Source of the DNA: Phocaeicola sp.
GTDB lineage: Bacteria > Bacteroidota > Bacteroidia > Bacteroidales > Bacteroidaceae
NCBI GenBank assembly: GCA_029257865.1
Contig: JARIAN010000121.1
Span: 1 to 49,151, forward strand
Direction: 5' to 3'
DNA length: 49,151 bases
Of the stretch, positions 18,237 through 28,154 are shown piece by piece. The notes beneath the pieces were generated by a model that was not told where the DNA came from, did no database searches, and saw nothing but the letters and a program-made list of their open reading frames with translations. Made by a program: the position numbers and the translations under genes. Within the stretch, counting starts at the first letter, position 1. Each line of letters begins with the position of its first letter.

Positions 18237-18473
18237 TCAGAGTTCGGCACAGACAGAAATCTGATTATTATTTACTTCCACGAAACCACCAGAGATGTTC
18301 AAACTCTGTGTTTCTGTTTCCGATGTATATTTCACTTCGCCTTTTACCAGTGCTGCAATAATCGGTGCATGATTGTTTAGCACCTGAAACTCTCCTGCTT
18401 TACCTGGCAGAGTTACTTGTGAAACTTCTCCATCGAAAACCGTACGCTCAGGAGAAACTATCACTAAATGCAT
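18237..18473 (-). CDS. atpC: ATP synthase F1 epsilon subunit, short form
   Basis: Only 78 residues, against about 135 in E. coli. It contains the N-terminal beta-sandwich (VSPERTVFDGEV, LPGKAGEFQVLNNHAPIIA, GGFVEV) and stops right after it. The C-terminal helical hairpin that inhibits ATP hydrolysis in other bacteria is absent. No frameshift is visible: the following bases contain no continuation of the family. Short epsilon subunits are known in this phylum, so this is probably normal here. It starts 36 bases after atpD. Confidence 0.93.
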   Translation of the reverse strand: MHLVIVSPERTVFDGEVSQVTLPGKAGEFQVLNNHAPIIAALVKGEVKYTSETETQSLNISGGFVEVNNNQISVCAEL

Positions 18474-18509
18474 TTCAATTATAATTTTTACAGTTAATAC
18501 ATAAAAATA

Positions 18510-20048
<1,539 letters not shown>

Positions 20049-20123
20049 TTAATAATATAAGTTACAATTATGCAAATCAGTTCATCGGTCAGCATATTCT
20101 GGCTTTCGCCGATTTGTATATGG

Positions 20124-20131
20124 CAAATTTA
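20124..20131 (-). promoter_or_regulatory. -7 promoter box TAAATTTG for the ATP synthase operon
   Basis: Exact TAnnTTTG match on the minus strand. Start predicted near 20117, giving a leader of about 75 bases to atpD. No other gene lies between this box and the operon. The -33 element is not clear. Confidence 0.6.
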
Positions 20132-20197
20132 TAGAATAATACTCCAAAGGTGTATACTTCGATAACATTTTTTATTTCGTTTTCTATGTTTTTGAAC

Positions 20198-20249
20198 AAA
20201 AAAAAGAGAAAATAGTCCAAATATCCCTTGCTATTCTATGTTACTCTTT
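20198..20249 (-). terminator. Likely terminator of the ABC permease transcript
   Basis: On the minus strand AAAGAG (20249-20244) pairs with CTCTTT (20208-20203), and inside AATAG (20235-20231) pairs with CTATT (20215-20211), followed by eight T. The internal loop is uneven (8 and 2 bases). It lies 96 bases past the permease stop. The remaining intergenic bases (20043-20344) hold the atp promoter and nothing else certain. Confidence 0.45.
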
Positions 20250-20344
20250 ACAAAATGCATATAAATCTTCTTTTCAATTCATGCTTTCACCCCTTAACTT
20301 CCCTATAATTTTGCATCTGATTTCAATATATTTTTCCGTACATA

Positions 20345-21532
20345 TTAATGCCTTTCCCAAATTTGATTGATTTTTCGTCGGATAATGATGAAATTAAGAA
20401 CCGATGCCACTGTAAACAAGGCCAGTCCTGCTATCCATAGCATGATAACACTTCCCTGTTTCATTCCTGGTAATAAGGTAGCTATTGTATCAACATAACT
20501 GTTACGCACAATATGGACAAAAAGGATAGACAAGCCGGTAATCAATAAATTCAAGGCAATAGTAAGCAGTTGATAAGGACGAGCCACTTGTGCCGGACTA
20601 TATCCTATCAGCAACAAACTCTCCATTTTTATAGTGTTTTTTTGCAGCAGTAAGTAAATGCTCAACATCAAGATATAAAGCGATAACACACTGATTATAA
20701 TTCCTACAAGGAGTACTAGTCCGATAATCAATTTCAAGAACCAAGTTGTTTTGCCTGTATCCAGTTGATTGCCTTCTACTTCAAAACCATTTTCATCCAT
20801 ATATTTCACGATGCGTTCATCTGCCGGATTATTTACTTCTACTATCAAGCGTGAAAGAGGCATCTCCTGTTTATTCCCATAGTGGTTATTAGCCCAATCT
20901 AAAAAAGATTCAGGAACAAGAATCGTATTCAATCGATTAGAAAATCCCACTATCCGTCCTCTCATATTTATTCGACTTCCATTTCCGCTGATACGTATAT
21001 CCAATGTAACCATCCCCAACATACCTTCCGACAATTGAGGAAGGCTTCGACTCTTGGCAAAGCCGAAGTTATATAGATTCAAATAGTTGCGTGGCAGAAT
21101 AATAGGTATCTCCTCTTGACCTTCTACAAAGCCCCATCCTTCAGGTTTCGTATCTAAGAAGTTATTGGAAACAGCTTCAAAAAACATTGCTGTAGATACA
21201 TTAGCACCTTGAAAAGCCATTCCTGCCGAAACCTTAAATTGTGCAGGCTTAAATGCTCCCACCTGTTTTACAAACGGTTGTTCCTCCAAATCCGCCAGTT
21301 CTGCTTTGGTAAAGTTTGTTCCTCTTCCTACCAGCGAACCTAAGGTACTTATCTTTTTGCTGATAATCAGATAGTCATTACTCATAAAACTGTCTGCTTG
21401 AGTAAATAAAGGACGAATATCTTGATAAAATTGAACACTCAGCAATATAATGACAGTTCCACACAGATTGGCTAAAAAGAAACCCGACAGCTGAGCTTTA
21501 CTAATATGTTGTTTTAATAATTTCCAAACCAT
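20345..21532 (-). CDS. FtsX/LolE-like ABC transporter permease
   Basis: 395 residues. One membrane helix near the N-terminus (about 17-37), then a periplasmic domain to about residue 260, then three membrane helices (about 265-385). This is the MacB/LolCE/FtsX plan of four helices with a large domain after helix one. Such permeases do not move substrate through the membrane but drive periplasmic events, such as lipoprotein release. It lies 37 bases after its ATPase gene. The partner DUF4836 lipoprotein upstream may be the client or a subunit. Confidence 0.75.
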   Translation of the reverse strand: MVWKLLKQHISKAQLSGFFLANLCGTVIILLSVQFYQDIRPLFTQADSFMSNDYLIISKKISTLGSLVGRGTNFTKAELADLEEQPFVKQVGAFKPAQFKVSAGMAFQGANVSTAMFFEAVSNNFLDTKPEGWGFVEGQEEIPIILPRNYLNLYNFGFAKSRSLPQLSEGMLGMVTLDIRISGNGSRINMRGRIVGFSNRLNTILVPESFLDWANNHYGNKQEMPLSRLIVEVNNPADERIVKYMDENGFEVEGNQLDTGKTTWFLKLIIGLVLLVGIIISVLSLYILMLSIYLLLQKNTIKMESLLLIGYSPAQVARPYQLLTIALNLLITGLSILFVHIVRNSYVDTIATLLPGMKQGSVIMLWIAGLALFTVASVLNFIIIRRKINQIWERH

Positions 21533-21569
21533 AATACTACTTTGACCTAAGGTTTTGATGTAATTCCAT

Positions 21570-22214
21570 TTATAGAGAAAGGATACGATGATACTTCATA
21601 GGCAACTGTTTACCGATAGATGTCACAATCACCCCAAATCCGTACTGTTTCATTTCACGCTCTAAGATAGCACTCATTATCACTGCATTCGAATGGTCCA
21701 AATGACTTACTGGTTCATCCATAAAAATAAAATCGGCGGGCTGACACAACGTGCGGATAAATGCGACTCGTTGCTGTTGTCCAAATGACATTCTCCCGAT
21801 AGGTTGATTCCATTTATCAGCAATACCTAATTCCTCAAACCAGGACTGGATTTCTGATTTTTCCCGAAAATGTGTCAACGAGTTTTTCAGATGCACATTT
21901 TCCCAAGCTGTCAACTCCGGAAACAGACGAAGTTCTTGAAACAACATGCTCAATGAACTCTTACGATGGGATATCCATTGAGCAACAGACAAATTCCGGA
22001 TATTCTTACCATCAAAACAGATTACTCCTTGATAATCTTTCCGATACCCATACAAATAGCTGCAAAGAGAGGATTTGCCTGTCCCTGAAGCTGCCTCAAT
22101 CAAACAAGCCTCTCCTTTATTAAATATCACTTCTTTATGCCATATATCCGATACGATACGGTCCCTTCCGGCAAATACTTCCGGAAGGGTATGTTGTAGT
22201 TCTATTGTATTCAT
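21570..22214 (-). CDS. LolD-like ABC ATPase with altered motifs
   Basis: 214 residues, a single ATPase domain. Walker A is AASGTGKS (41-48), with Ala where Gly is usual. The signature is MSFGQQQRV (142-150), with Phe for the second-last Gly of LSGGQ. Walker B FIFMDE (162-167) keeps the catalytic Glu. The usual switch histidine (VTHD) is replaced: the stretch reads IVTSIGKQ near 196-203. ATP binding looks intact but hydrolysis may be slow or regulated. The start overlaps the DUF4836 stop by four bases (ATGA), so the two are translationally coupled. Confidence 0.85.
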   Translation of the reverse strand: MNTIELQHTLPEVFAGRDRIVSDIWHKEVIFNKGEACLIEAASGTGKSSLCSYLYGYRKDYQGVICFDGKNIRNLSVAQWISHRKSSLSMLFQELRLFPELTAWENVHLKNSLTHFREKSEIQSWFEELGIADKWNQPIGRMSFGQQQRVAFIRTLCQPADFIFMDEPVSHLDHSNAVIMSAILEREMKQYGFGVIVTSIGKQLPMKYHRILSL

Positions 22215-23695
22215 ACTCCCAAAAACTTTCTAATGAGCTGACGAAGAATATTCTCTTTTTTATCTTTCATATTACACTCCAGGTGCAGTGTATATCCATC
22301 CGTGCTTTCAACGGTAATGTGGTCAGCGAAAGGAAGAAAGTTCTCCAAGGCAACTGCGCCAAATAACTGCTGTCCTTTTACCCGTTCGCCCCAAGACGTA
22401 TTCTCCAACGATAATCCCAAAACTTTCCTATCTATCAATTGTTGGTCGTTTGTAATGTAAAAACGTCCCTGAGTTACTCCAAACCAAAGAAGCATCGGAC
22501 CAGGTTTCAGACCAATCAGCGAAGCATCCGACGTATAAAACTCATACTTATTATCTTCTGTACTTACCAGTCTAGCCGATCCGCCGGTCATAGCCAGCAT
22601 TGATTTTACATTCTCAAATGTCTGCAAGAAATCAAGGTTTTGTACCTCTGCATAAGCAATAAATGCCTTACTCGCCTCCGGTTTAGGCATTGCAATTGCC
22701 ACTTCTCCTTTTATAGCATCAAAAATAGCTTTAAAATCTATGGGAATCATGGAGTGTTGAATGCGACGTTGTACATAAGGATTTTCATTCAGCAGCTCAA
22801 ATAATTTCTTTCCATTCATGTTCACAGCCAGCCAAGTTCCCATGTTCTTAGGGAAATCTTTCAGTGTTTTTCCCTCCAAAGGCTTAATTGCCTCTAAGAA
22901 TCTTTTCCATACACCACCTACGGTCTGATCGGCAATCAATGTCTTGATATCTAGCGTTGCTTTACCATCTTCAAAACGAATGCCAGCCAGCGCTTTAATA
23001 TCTTTCAGTTTCAAATCTGCTGAAACTCCCATTGTGTAAGGCAATACATATTGGTAAGGCAAAACATTCATGCCGCCCAAGAGAACAATATCGCCGGTCA
23101 TCTGCTGCATCTGGTCATATTCGTGCGTTGCACTAAAGCTTTCAGCCTTTTCTTGACGCAGCAGACGGTCAGCCTTCCGCTGTAGACGAGAAGGGTCATC
23201 CCCTTTTGAAGAATGTAAAGCAATTAATGCATGGTCCGACCAGGCCAATAGATACTTGCCCATTACCGTCCAAGAAGAGCCGTCGCTTTGTCGCACTTTA
23301 TCGCAAAGTTGCTGTTGACGCAATGCTTCTATTACCTCTTCCAGTTCACTCCGCTTGTCCAAACGGAATAATATTCCTGTATAATCAGCCTCGGGCGACA
23401 TAAATAAATACACCTTATCTGTCAACCCTAATCCTGTTTCCAAAGGATTTTCCACTAATCTATCCAGAATTTTTCCAGATGCACCAAAGTCATCTCCCAA
23501 AGTCCGTTTCACGAACGCCTGAGTAGAAACATTCATGTTGTCATCCATTCCAGATTTTCTGCTTAGCGTTTTCAAATCGATTGTTGAGACCATTGCAGCA
23601 TCCATCGGTATAGCATGAGTATATTGCGAATTATCTGCACAAGAGGCCAATAAGAGCATTGCTCCTACAGCCCAATAGCATCCTTTCATTTTCAT
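22211..23695 (-). CDS. DUF4836-type lipoprotein, copy B
   Basis: 494 residues. Signal peptide with lipobox LLASC (Cys19). The mature part resembles the second lipoprotein at 24504 along its length: both start with an I-P-x-A-x-V-x-x-IDL segment and share the G-L-x-x-KVYLF stretch near residue 95. This matches DUF4836, as I recall it. No enzyme motif is seen. It sits between rsmE (21 bases) and the ABC ATPase (4-base overlap), so it likely works with the ABC pair at the periplasmic face. The residues after Cys (ADNSQ) do not match the surface-export signal. Confidence 0.75.
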   Translation of the reverse strand: MKMKGCYWAVGAMLLLASCADNSQYTHAIPMDAAMVSTIDLKTLSRKSGMDDNMNVSTQAFVKRTLGDDFGASGKILDRLVENPLETGLGLTDKVYLFMSPEADYTGILFRLDKRSELEEVIEALRQQQLCDKVRQSDGSSWTVMGKYLLAWSDHALIALHSSKGDDPSRLQRKADRLLRQEKAESFSATHEYDQMQQMTGDIVLLGGMNVLPYQYVLPYTMGVSADLKLKDIKALAGIRFEDGKATLDIKTLIADQTVGGVWKRFLEAIKPLEGKTLKDFPKNMGTWLAVNMNGKKLFELLNENPYVQRRIQHSMIPIDFKAIFDAIKGEVAIAMPKPEASKAFIAYAEVQNLDFLQTFENVKSMLAMTGGSARLVSTEDNKYEFYTSDASLIGLKPGPMLLWFGVTQGRFYITNDQQLIDRKVLGLSLENTSWGERVKGQQLFGAVALENFLPFADHITVESTDGYTLHLECNMKDKKENILRQLIRKFLGV

Positions 23696-23716
23696 AGGGG
23701 TTTAATTTGTCAGTTA

Positions 23717-24418
23717 CTACTTTTGATTGAAAAGGTTCATAGTGTGCACTGCCACCAAAGCAGCTGTTTCTGTACGAAGACGTGATTTGCCTAAGCTGAT
23801 AGCCTTGAATCCGGCTTCTTCTGCCATTTGGACTTCTTCCGGACTGAAGTCCCCCTCCGGACCAATTAACACCAATGCATCTTCACCCGGTACCAGCACA
23901 TCCTTCAATAAAGGCTTTTCACCTTCATAGCAATGAGCTATAAATTTTTGTCCCTTAAAATCTTGTTTAATAAACTGCGTAAAAGGCATCATTTCATTAA
24001 CTTGAGGCTTTTGCGCCTTGAGCGACTGTTTCATAGCCGAAACCACAATCTTTTCTACACGCTCCGTCTTGATAACCTTTCGTTCCGAGAACCGGCAATT
24101 CAGAAATGTTAGTTCATTGAATCCTATTTCCGTAGCCTTTTCCACCAGCCACTCTATACGGTCCATATTTTTAGTAGGAGCCATTGCCAAGTGAAGATAC
24201 CCATTCCAGAACGCTTCCTGGTTTTGCGTTTCCAGCACCTTCACCTGACAACGTTTCCCTGTAGCAGCACTGATTACTGCTTTATAGAAAAAACCTTTCC
24301 CATCAGTAAGCATCACTTCATCGCCTACACCTAATCTCAAAACGCGCAGGCAATGTCCGGCTTCCTCTTCCGGAAGTTCTAATGACACATCAATGTCTGG
24401 GGTATAAAATACATGCAT
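23717..24418 (-). CDS. rsmE: 16S rRNA (uracil-1498 N3)-methyltransferase
   Basis: Methylates U1498 of 16S rRNA with S-adenosylmethionine. 233 residues, typical. The N-terminal PUA-like part (to about residue 70) is followed by a SPOUT domain whose knot has LVLIGPEGDFS and SLGKSRLRTETAA, both family hallmarks. It leads a transcript with DUF4836 copy B and the ABC genes, a link that may only reflect shared transcription. Confidence 0.94.
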   Translation of the reverse strand: MHVFYTPDIDVSLELPEEEAGHCLRVLRLGVGDEVMLTDGKGFFYKAVISAATGKRCQVKVLETQNQEAFWNGYLHLAMAPTKNMDRIEWLVEKATEIGFNELTFLNCRFSERKVIKTERVEKIVVSAMKQSLKAQKPQVNEMMPFTQFIKQDFKGQKFIAHCYEGEKPLLKDVLVPGEDALVLIGPEGDFSPEEVQMAEEAGFKAISLGKSRLRTETAALVAVHTMNLFNQK

Positions 24419-24467
24419 AAGTCTAATTATTTATGGTTATTGATTCTAAATTTATTACACTAATGCA

Positions 24468-24475
24468 CAAAGGTA
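24468..24475 (-). promoter_or_regulatory. -7 promoter box TACCTTTG for rsmE
   Basis: Exact TAnnTTTG match on the minus strand, with predicted start near 24461 and a leader of about 43 bases. It would make rsmE, DUF4836-B and the ABC pair a unit separate from the MFS transporter and DUF4836-A upstream. Confidence 0.6.
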
Positions 24476-24503
24476 CAATTTTTCAGCAAATATCGTACTT
24501 TGC

Positions 24504-25955
24504 CTACTCTTGATTTTCACGCATCGCTTTCATCACTTGCTTCAGCACATTACTCTTTTTGTCGGATGTCGTTAAAATGAAGTGTGCTTCAGAAAAGCCT
24601 ACGTGATAAAATCTGAATTCATCCAGATATTGAACAATTCTATCCGATTTTTCAGCATGCTTGTCGATTAGTCCTAAAGATTTAATTGTTTCATTAATCT
24701 GCTTGAAATTAATGACTAAATAGCCGTTCTTTCCTTTGAGTTCTCTGCTCCAACTGGAATCTTCTAAATTACTATCCAATTTTTCGGGTAAATTAGACAA
24801 ATAGAATACCCCGTCTTTTATTCCGTAGTCTATCTGAAGCATGCCCAATAAGGTTTTATACCGGTTCATTGCTGCCAACGCATCTTCATTGGTAACTTCC
24901 GCAAACAGACCGAACTGAGGAACTCTTCCGGCTCCGGCTAACCCTAAAGAAAGTTCACCTTCTATTGAATTTATAATAGTTTCCACTTCTAATGGCCAAC
25001 TGTCTATTTTCAGTTCATCCCTTATTTCCTCATTCTCCTTCAGCATCTGCAAGGCCGCCTTTCCTTCAATCGGAAGAGATAGATATGCCCAGATGTTTGA
25101 AGGGAAGCGATGGCTGAATTTCCCTTCAAGTTCTCCCGAGTAGATTTTTTCTTGAATTTCCATCACTTCTTTGAGTTCCTCATTCCTATAAATGTTCTCT
25201 ACGTCTAGTCTGAGCTCTCCTTTCTCAAAGTACAAAGTTACTATAGTAGAGACATCTTCCAAGTTTACATTTTTAGGGAATTTAAAATCCATCAAGTTCA
25301 ATTGTTTCTTAGGAATGCAAGCTAAAGAAACGGCAACAGCTACATCTCCTTTAGTAGTTGCAAGTTTTGCAAATTCTTCAGTTCCTATATAGCTCTGCTC
25401 CTGAGAAGATTCCAGCCATTTTACTGCCTGTTGTGTCAATTCTTCCGTCTGCTCTTCCGCCCCACTGACCAATAAAAAAGCAGAAGCATCATACACCACC
25501 ACTGTCTTATCAGCAATAATGGCCGAAGAATATCCTTCTCCGACCATCACCTGCTGGCACAGTTGTTCTGAAGCCAGTTTATTAATAAACTCTTTTACCT
25601 TACCTTCATTGTCCATAGCTGCAAGCACACCCATGCACTTCATCTTGGGAAGAGCAAACAGATAAACCTTTTCTTTTAAATCTAATCCGCATTGAGATGG
25701 ATTTTGGACAATTTCATCCAACAAAGCACCTGCCTCGTTACTTATTTCATTTCCCACAGACCGCTGGATTTCTGTCATCAGAATTTTTCCATCGTTGGCT
25801 GTAATTCCACTTTTTTCAACTAATTGTTGCAAATCAACAATAGTAACCACTGACGCTTCTTTTGGAATAACCCGAACATAGTCAGACTTTCCCGAACAAG
25901 CAGCCAGCAAACATACAAATGCCAACCATACCGCATTTAAAAGTTTTGTTTTCAT
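24504..25955 (-). CDS. DUF4836-type lipoprotein, copy A
   Basis: 483 residues. Signal peptide with lipobox LLAAC (Cys20). It is a paralogue of the protein at 22211-23695, aligning from the IPKEASVVTIVDLQQL segment onward and sharing LKEKVYLF. No catalytic motif is seen. It follows the nucleoside-type MFS gene by 22 bases and is probably co-transcribed with it. The two copies are separated only by rsmE, suggesting local duplication followed by divergence. Confidence 0.75.
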   Translation of the reverse strand: MKTKLLNAVWLAFVCLLAACSGKSDYVRVIPKEASVVTIVDLQQLVEKSGITANDGKILMTEIQRSVGNEISNEAGALLDEIVQNPSQCGLDLKEKVYLFALPKMKCMGVLAAMDNEGKVKEFINKLASEQLCQQVMVGEGYSSAIIADKTVVVYDASAFLLVSGAEEQTEELTQQAVKWLESSQEQSYIGTEEFAKLATTKGDVAVAVSLACIPKKQLNLMDFKFPKNVNLEDVSTIVTLYFEKGELRLDVENIYRNEELKEVMEIQEKIYSGELEGKFSHRFPSNIWAYLSLPIEGKAALQMLKENEEIRDELKIDSWPLEVETIINSIEGELSLGLAGAGRVPQFGLFAEVTNEDALAAMNRYKTLLGMLQIDYGIKDGVFYLSNLPEKLDSNLEDSSWSRELKGKNGYLVINFKQINETIKSLGLIDKHAEKSDRIVQYLDEFRFYHVGFSEAHFILTTSDKKSNVLKQVMKAMRENQE

Positions 25956-25977
25956 AAGTATTATTTTTTAATGGATA

Positions 25978-27240
25978 TTAATTCTGACGCACATGCTTAT
26001 ATTTAAACACTACGGCAAAGACGATGGCTACCACCAACGCATAGGCAGCAAATACGTACCAGGCATAACTCCAACCTTCTACTTGAGGCGCAGTACTGTC
26101 AAAATCCACAAAACGATTTACAACTAATTGGGCGCCTAACGTTCCTACAGTAGCACCAATACCATTGGTCATGATAATAAACAACCCCTGAGCACTGGAA
26201 CGGATAGACAAGTCAGTTTCCTTATCTACAAAAAGCGAACCTGAGACATTGAAAAAATCGAATGCCACACCATAAACTATCATGGACAAGATAAACATCC
26301 ACACTCCACTTCCCGGATTTCCTAATCCGAACAGAGCGAAACGGAGCACCCATGCCCCCATGGCTATCAGCATTACCCGCTTGATGCCAAAACGGCTCAA
26401 GAAGAAAGGTATCAGCAAGATACAACAAGTTTCACTCACTTGCGACAAGGAAATGAGCAGATTAGCATGTTGCACCCCAAAGGTGTCGGCATATTCAGGG
26501 ATAGTTCCAAAACTTGTAATAAATGGATTAGCAAAACCATTGGTTATCTGCAAAGATACTCCTAAGAGCATAGAGAAGATAAAGAACAGAGCCATCTTTT
26601 TCTGTTTAAACAACATAAACGCACGAAGTCCTAGTGCCTCTACTAAAGATTTCTTCTCTGTATGGGTTTTTGCTATCGGACAAGAAGGTAGCGTATAGGA
26701 ATAAACCGCCAAAATAAAACCCCAAATTGCACAAGCAAAAAATTGCTTGAAGTTATGCTGAAAACCCAAAAGGTCAACAATCCACATCGAACAGATAAAT
26801 CCGATTGTTCCAAATGTACGGATAGGCGGAAATGCCTTGATGCTATCTAAACCTGCTTTATCCAAAGCTGTATATGCCACCGAATTAGACAAAGCTAAAG
26901 TCGGCATATAAAATGCGACACTCAGTGAATATAAAGAGAAAAGAATGGGATAAGAAACGAAATCACCTGCATTCATAGCATAAAGCCCTACTCCAGTCAT
27001 AAAACAGGCTGCTAGCAGATGGCTGATTCCCAACAGTCGTTGAGCCGGCACCCAGCGGTCGGCCACAATACCCATTATTGCAGGCATAAAAAGCGAAACA
27101 ATTCCCTGCATCGCATAAAATAAACCTATGTGACTTCCCAGCCCTATCTTGGCTAAATAAGTCCCCATAGATGTCAGATAAGCTCCCCAGACTGCAAACT
27201 GGAGAAAGTTCATTACAATCAATCGGATTTTAGTATTCAT
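25978..27240 (-). CDS. MFS transporter of the nucleoside:H+ symporter type
   Basis: 420 residues with about twelve membrane helices. The N-terminus (MNFLQFAVWGAYLTSMGTYL) and the first loop with GIVADRW match the NupG/XapB-like nucleoside:H+ symporters. The likely role is uptake of nucleosides across the inner membrane. Helix 7 region and a central basic loop (AKTHTEKKS) are in the usual place. Substrate is inferred from family only. Followed at 22 bases by DUF4836-A. Confidence 0.82.
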   Translation of the reverse strand: MNTKIRLIVMNFLQFAVWGAYLTSMGTYLAKIGLGSHIGLFYAMQGIVSLFMPAIMGIVADRWVPAQRLLGISHLLAACFMTGVGLYAMNAGDFVSYPILFSLYSLSVAFYMPTLALSNSVAYTALDKAGLDSIKAFPPIRTFGTIGFICSMWIVDLLGFQHNFKQFFACAIWGFILAVYSYTLPSCPIAKTHTEKKSLVEALGLRAFMLFKQKKMALFFIFSMLLGVSLQITNGFANPFITSFGTIPEYADTFGVQHANLLISLSQVSETCCILLIPFFLSRFGIKRVMLIAMGAWVLRFALFGLGNPGSGVWMFILSMIVYGVAFDFFNVSGSLFVDKETDLSIRSSAQGLFIIMTNGIGATVGTLGAQLVVNRFVDFDSTAPQVEGWSYAWYVFAAYALVVAIVFAVVFKYKHVRQN

Positions 27241-27267
27241 AGCTCTTAATTATTATTTAATGAATAA

Positions 27268-27275
27268 CAAATATA
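27268..27275 (-). promoter_or_regulatory. -7 promoter box TATATTTG for the MFS gene
   Basis: TAnnTTTG match on the minus strand. Start predicted near 27261, about 20 bases before the ATG at 27240. Confidence 0.55.
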
Positions 27276-27338
27276 ATAATAAGATGTGAAAAAACGATAC
27301 TTTTTTTATAGAAAAGATAAAGGGAAACGGATGGGCAT

Positions 27339-27365
27339 AAAAAAAGGGAATCTTCCCAGACTCCC
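27339..27365 (-). terminator. Intrinsic terminator with GNRA-type loop
   Basis: 8-bp stem with GGGA loop and T7 tract on the minus strand, as described for the candidate RNA. It isolates the MFS gene from transcription coming from DUF456. Confidence 0.85.
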
Positions 27366-27402
27366 AATCTTCATTAACCTTAAATCTAATACCATGAAAA
27401 AC
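27339..27402 (-). ncRNA. Candidate small RNA between the DUF456 and MFS genes
   Basis: On the minus strand a TATCTTTG box at 27416-27409 predicts a start near 27402. A terminator follows: GGGAGTCT (27365-27358), GGGA tetraloop, AGATTCCC (27353-27346), one G-U pair, then seven T (27345-27339). The product would be about 64 bases. The alternative is that the hairpin simply ends the DUF456 transcript, whose stop is 172 bases upstream. The MFS gene has its own box downstream of this terminator. Confidence 0.4.
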
Positions 27403-27408
27403 ACAATG

Positions 27409-27416
27409 CAAAGATA
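27409..27416 (-). promoter_or_regulatory. -7 box TATCTTTG of the candidate small RNA
   Basis: Exact TAnnTTTG match on the minus strand, 44 bases before a strong terminator and with no convincing reading frame between. Confidence 0.45.
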
Positions 27417-27536
27417 CAGGTTTTATGTTATGAAACATATAAAACAGTGTAAAATCTGTTTGAGTTTAACTTTTATTTACTATTTAAACCTCATTATCTC
27501 CTACTTAATACAATATTGGGGATCCCCTTCAGTACC

Positions 27537-28013
27537 TCATCTAAAGATTTCTCTAAAAAAGACGACTACAAAATACATACAAAGCGAAAACTTCAATACA
27601 GTGCCAAGCAGAAACCCCAACAATGCTCCCAGTCCTGATTTCAATGCTCTGTTAACATCCGACTTTCCTAATAATTCTCCTGCAACAGCTCCAAGAAAAG
27701 GTCCGAGGAAAATCCCCATCGGCAGAAAGAACAGCCCAATGATAGAGCCGAAAAACGCTCCCCAGCTCCCCCATTTAGTCCCGCCACTGTATTTGCTGCC
27801 TAAAGTGGGAATCAGAGTGTCTACAATCTGAGCCGCAAGCACTAACAGAAGCATTACCACAAGTTCCGCTGCACTAAATTGAATCTTTTCTGTAAAATGC
27901 AACAAAAGAAAGCCTATGTATGAAATCGGCGGCCCCGGAAGTGCGGGCAATATACACCCCAATAGTCCGATTATCATCAGAATGAAACCAATTACTATCA
28001 ACAATATATCCAT
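27537..28013 (-). CDS. DUF456 membrane protein
   Basis: 158 residues. A glycine-rich N-terminal membrane segment with GCILPALPGPPISYIG is the mark of DUF456. Further hydrophobic segments follow, with a glycine-zipper-like GPFLGAVAGELLG between them. Function of the family is unknown. It is 141 bases downstream of the 28155-28742 gene on the same strand; no exact -7 box is seen in that gap, so it may be co-transcribed. Confidence 0.82.
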   Translation of the reverse strand: MDILLIVIGFILMIIGLLGCILPALPGPPISYIGFLLLHFTEKIQFSAAELVVMLLLVLAAQIVDTLIPTLGSKYSGGTKWGSWGAFFGSIIGLFFLPMGIFLGPFLGAVAGELLGKSDVNRALKSGLGALLGFLLGTVLKFSLCMYFVVVFFREIFR

Positions 28014-28154
28014 ATCTGAATATCCTTATCTAAACACCCCGTCGACAGGCATAAAACACACTCGGCTTATGTAAGCGGCGGAATGTGGTTGTTATATTCC
28101 AACAGAATTGACACACAAACTCTAAACAGCAAGCCGTTCAAGCTACTTTCACTA

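Noticed and set aside
27286-27831. Plus-strand open frame of 181 codons
   Set aside because: It runs antisense through the DUF456 gene and over the minus-strand terminator, and its translation is low-complexity and Lys/Asn/Pro-rich with no fold signal.
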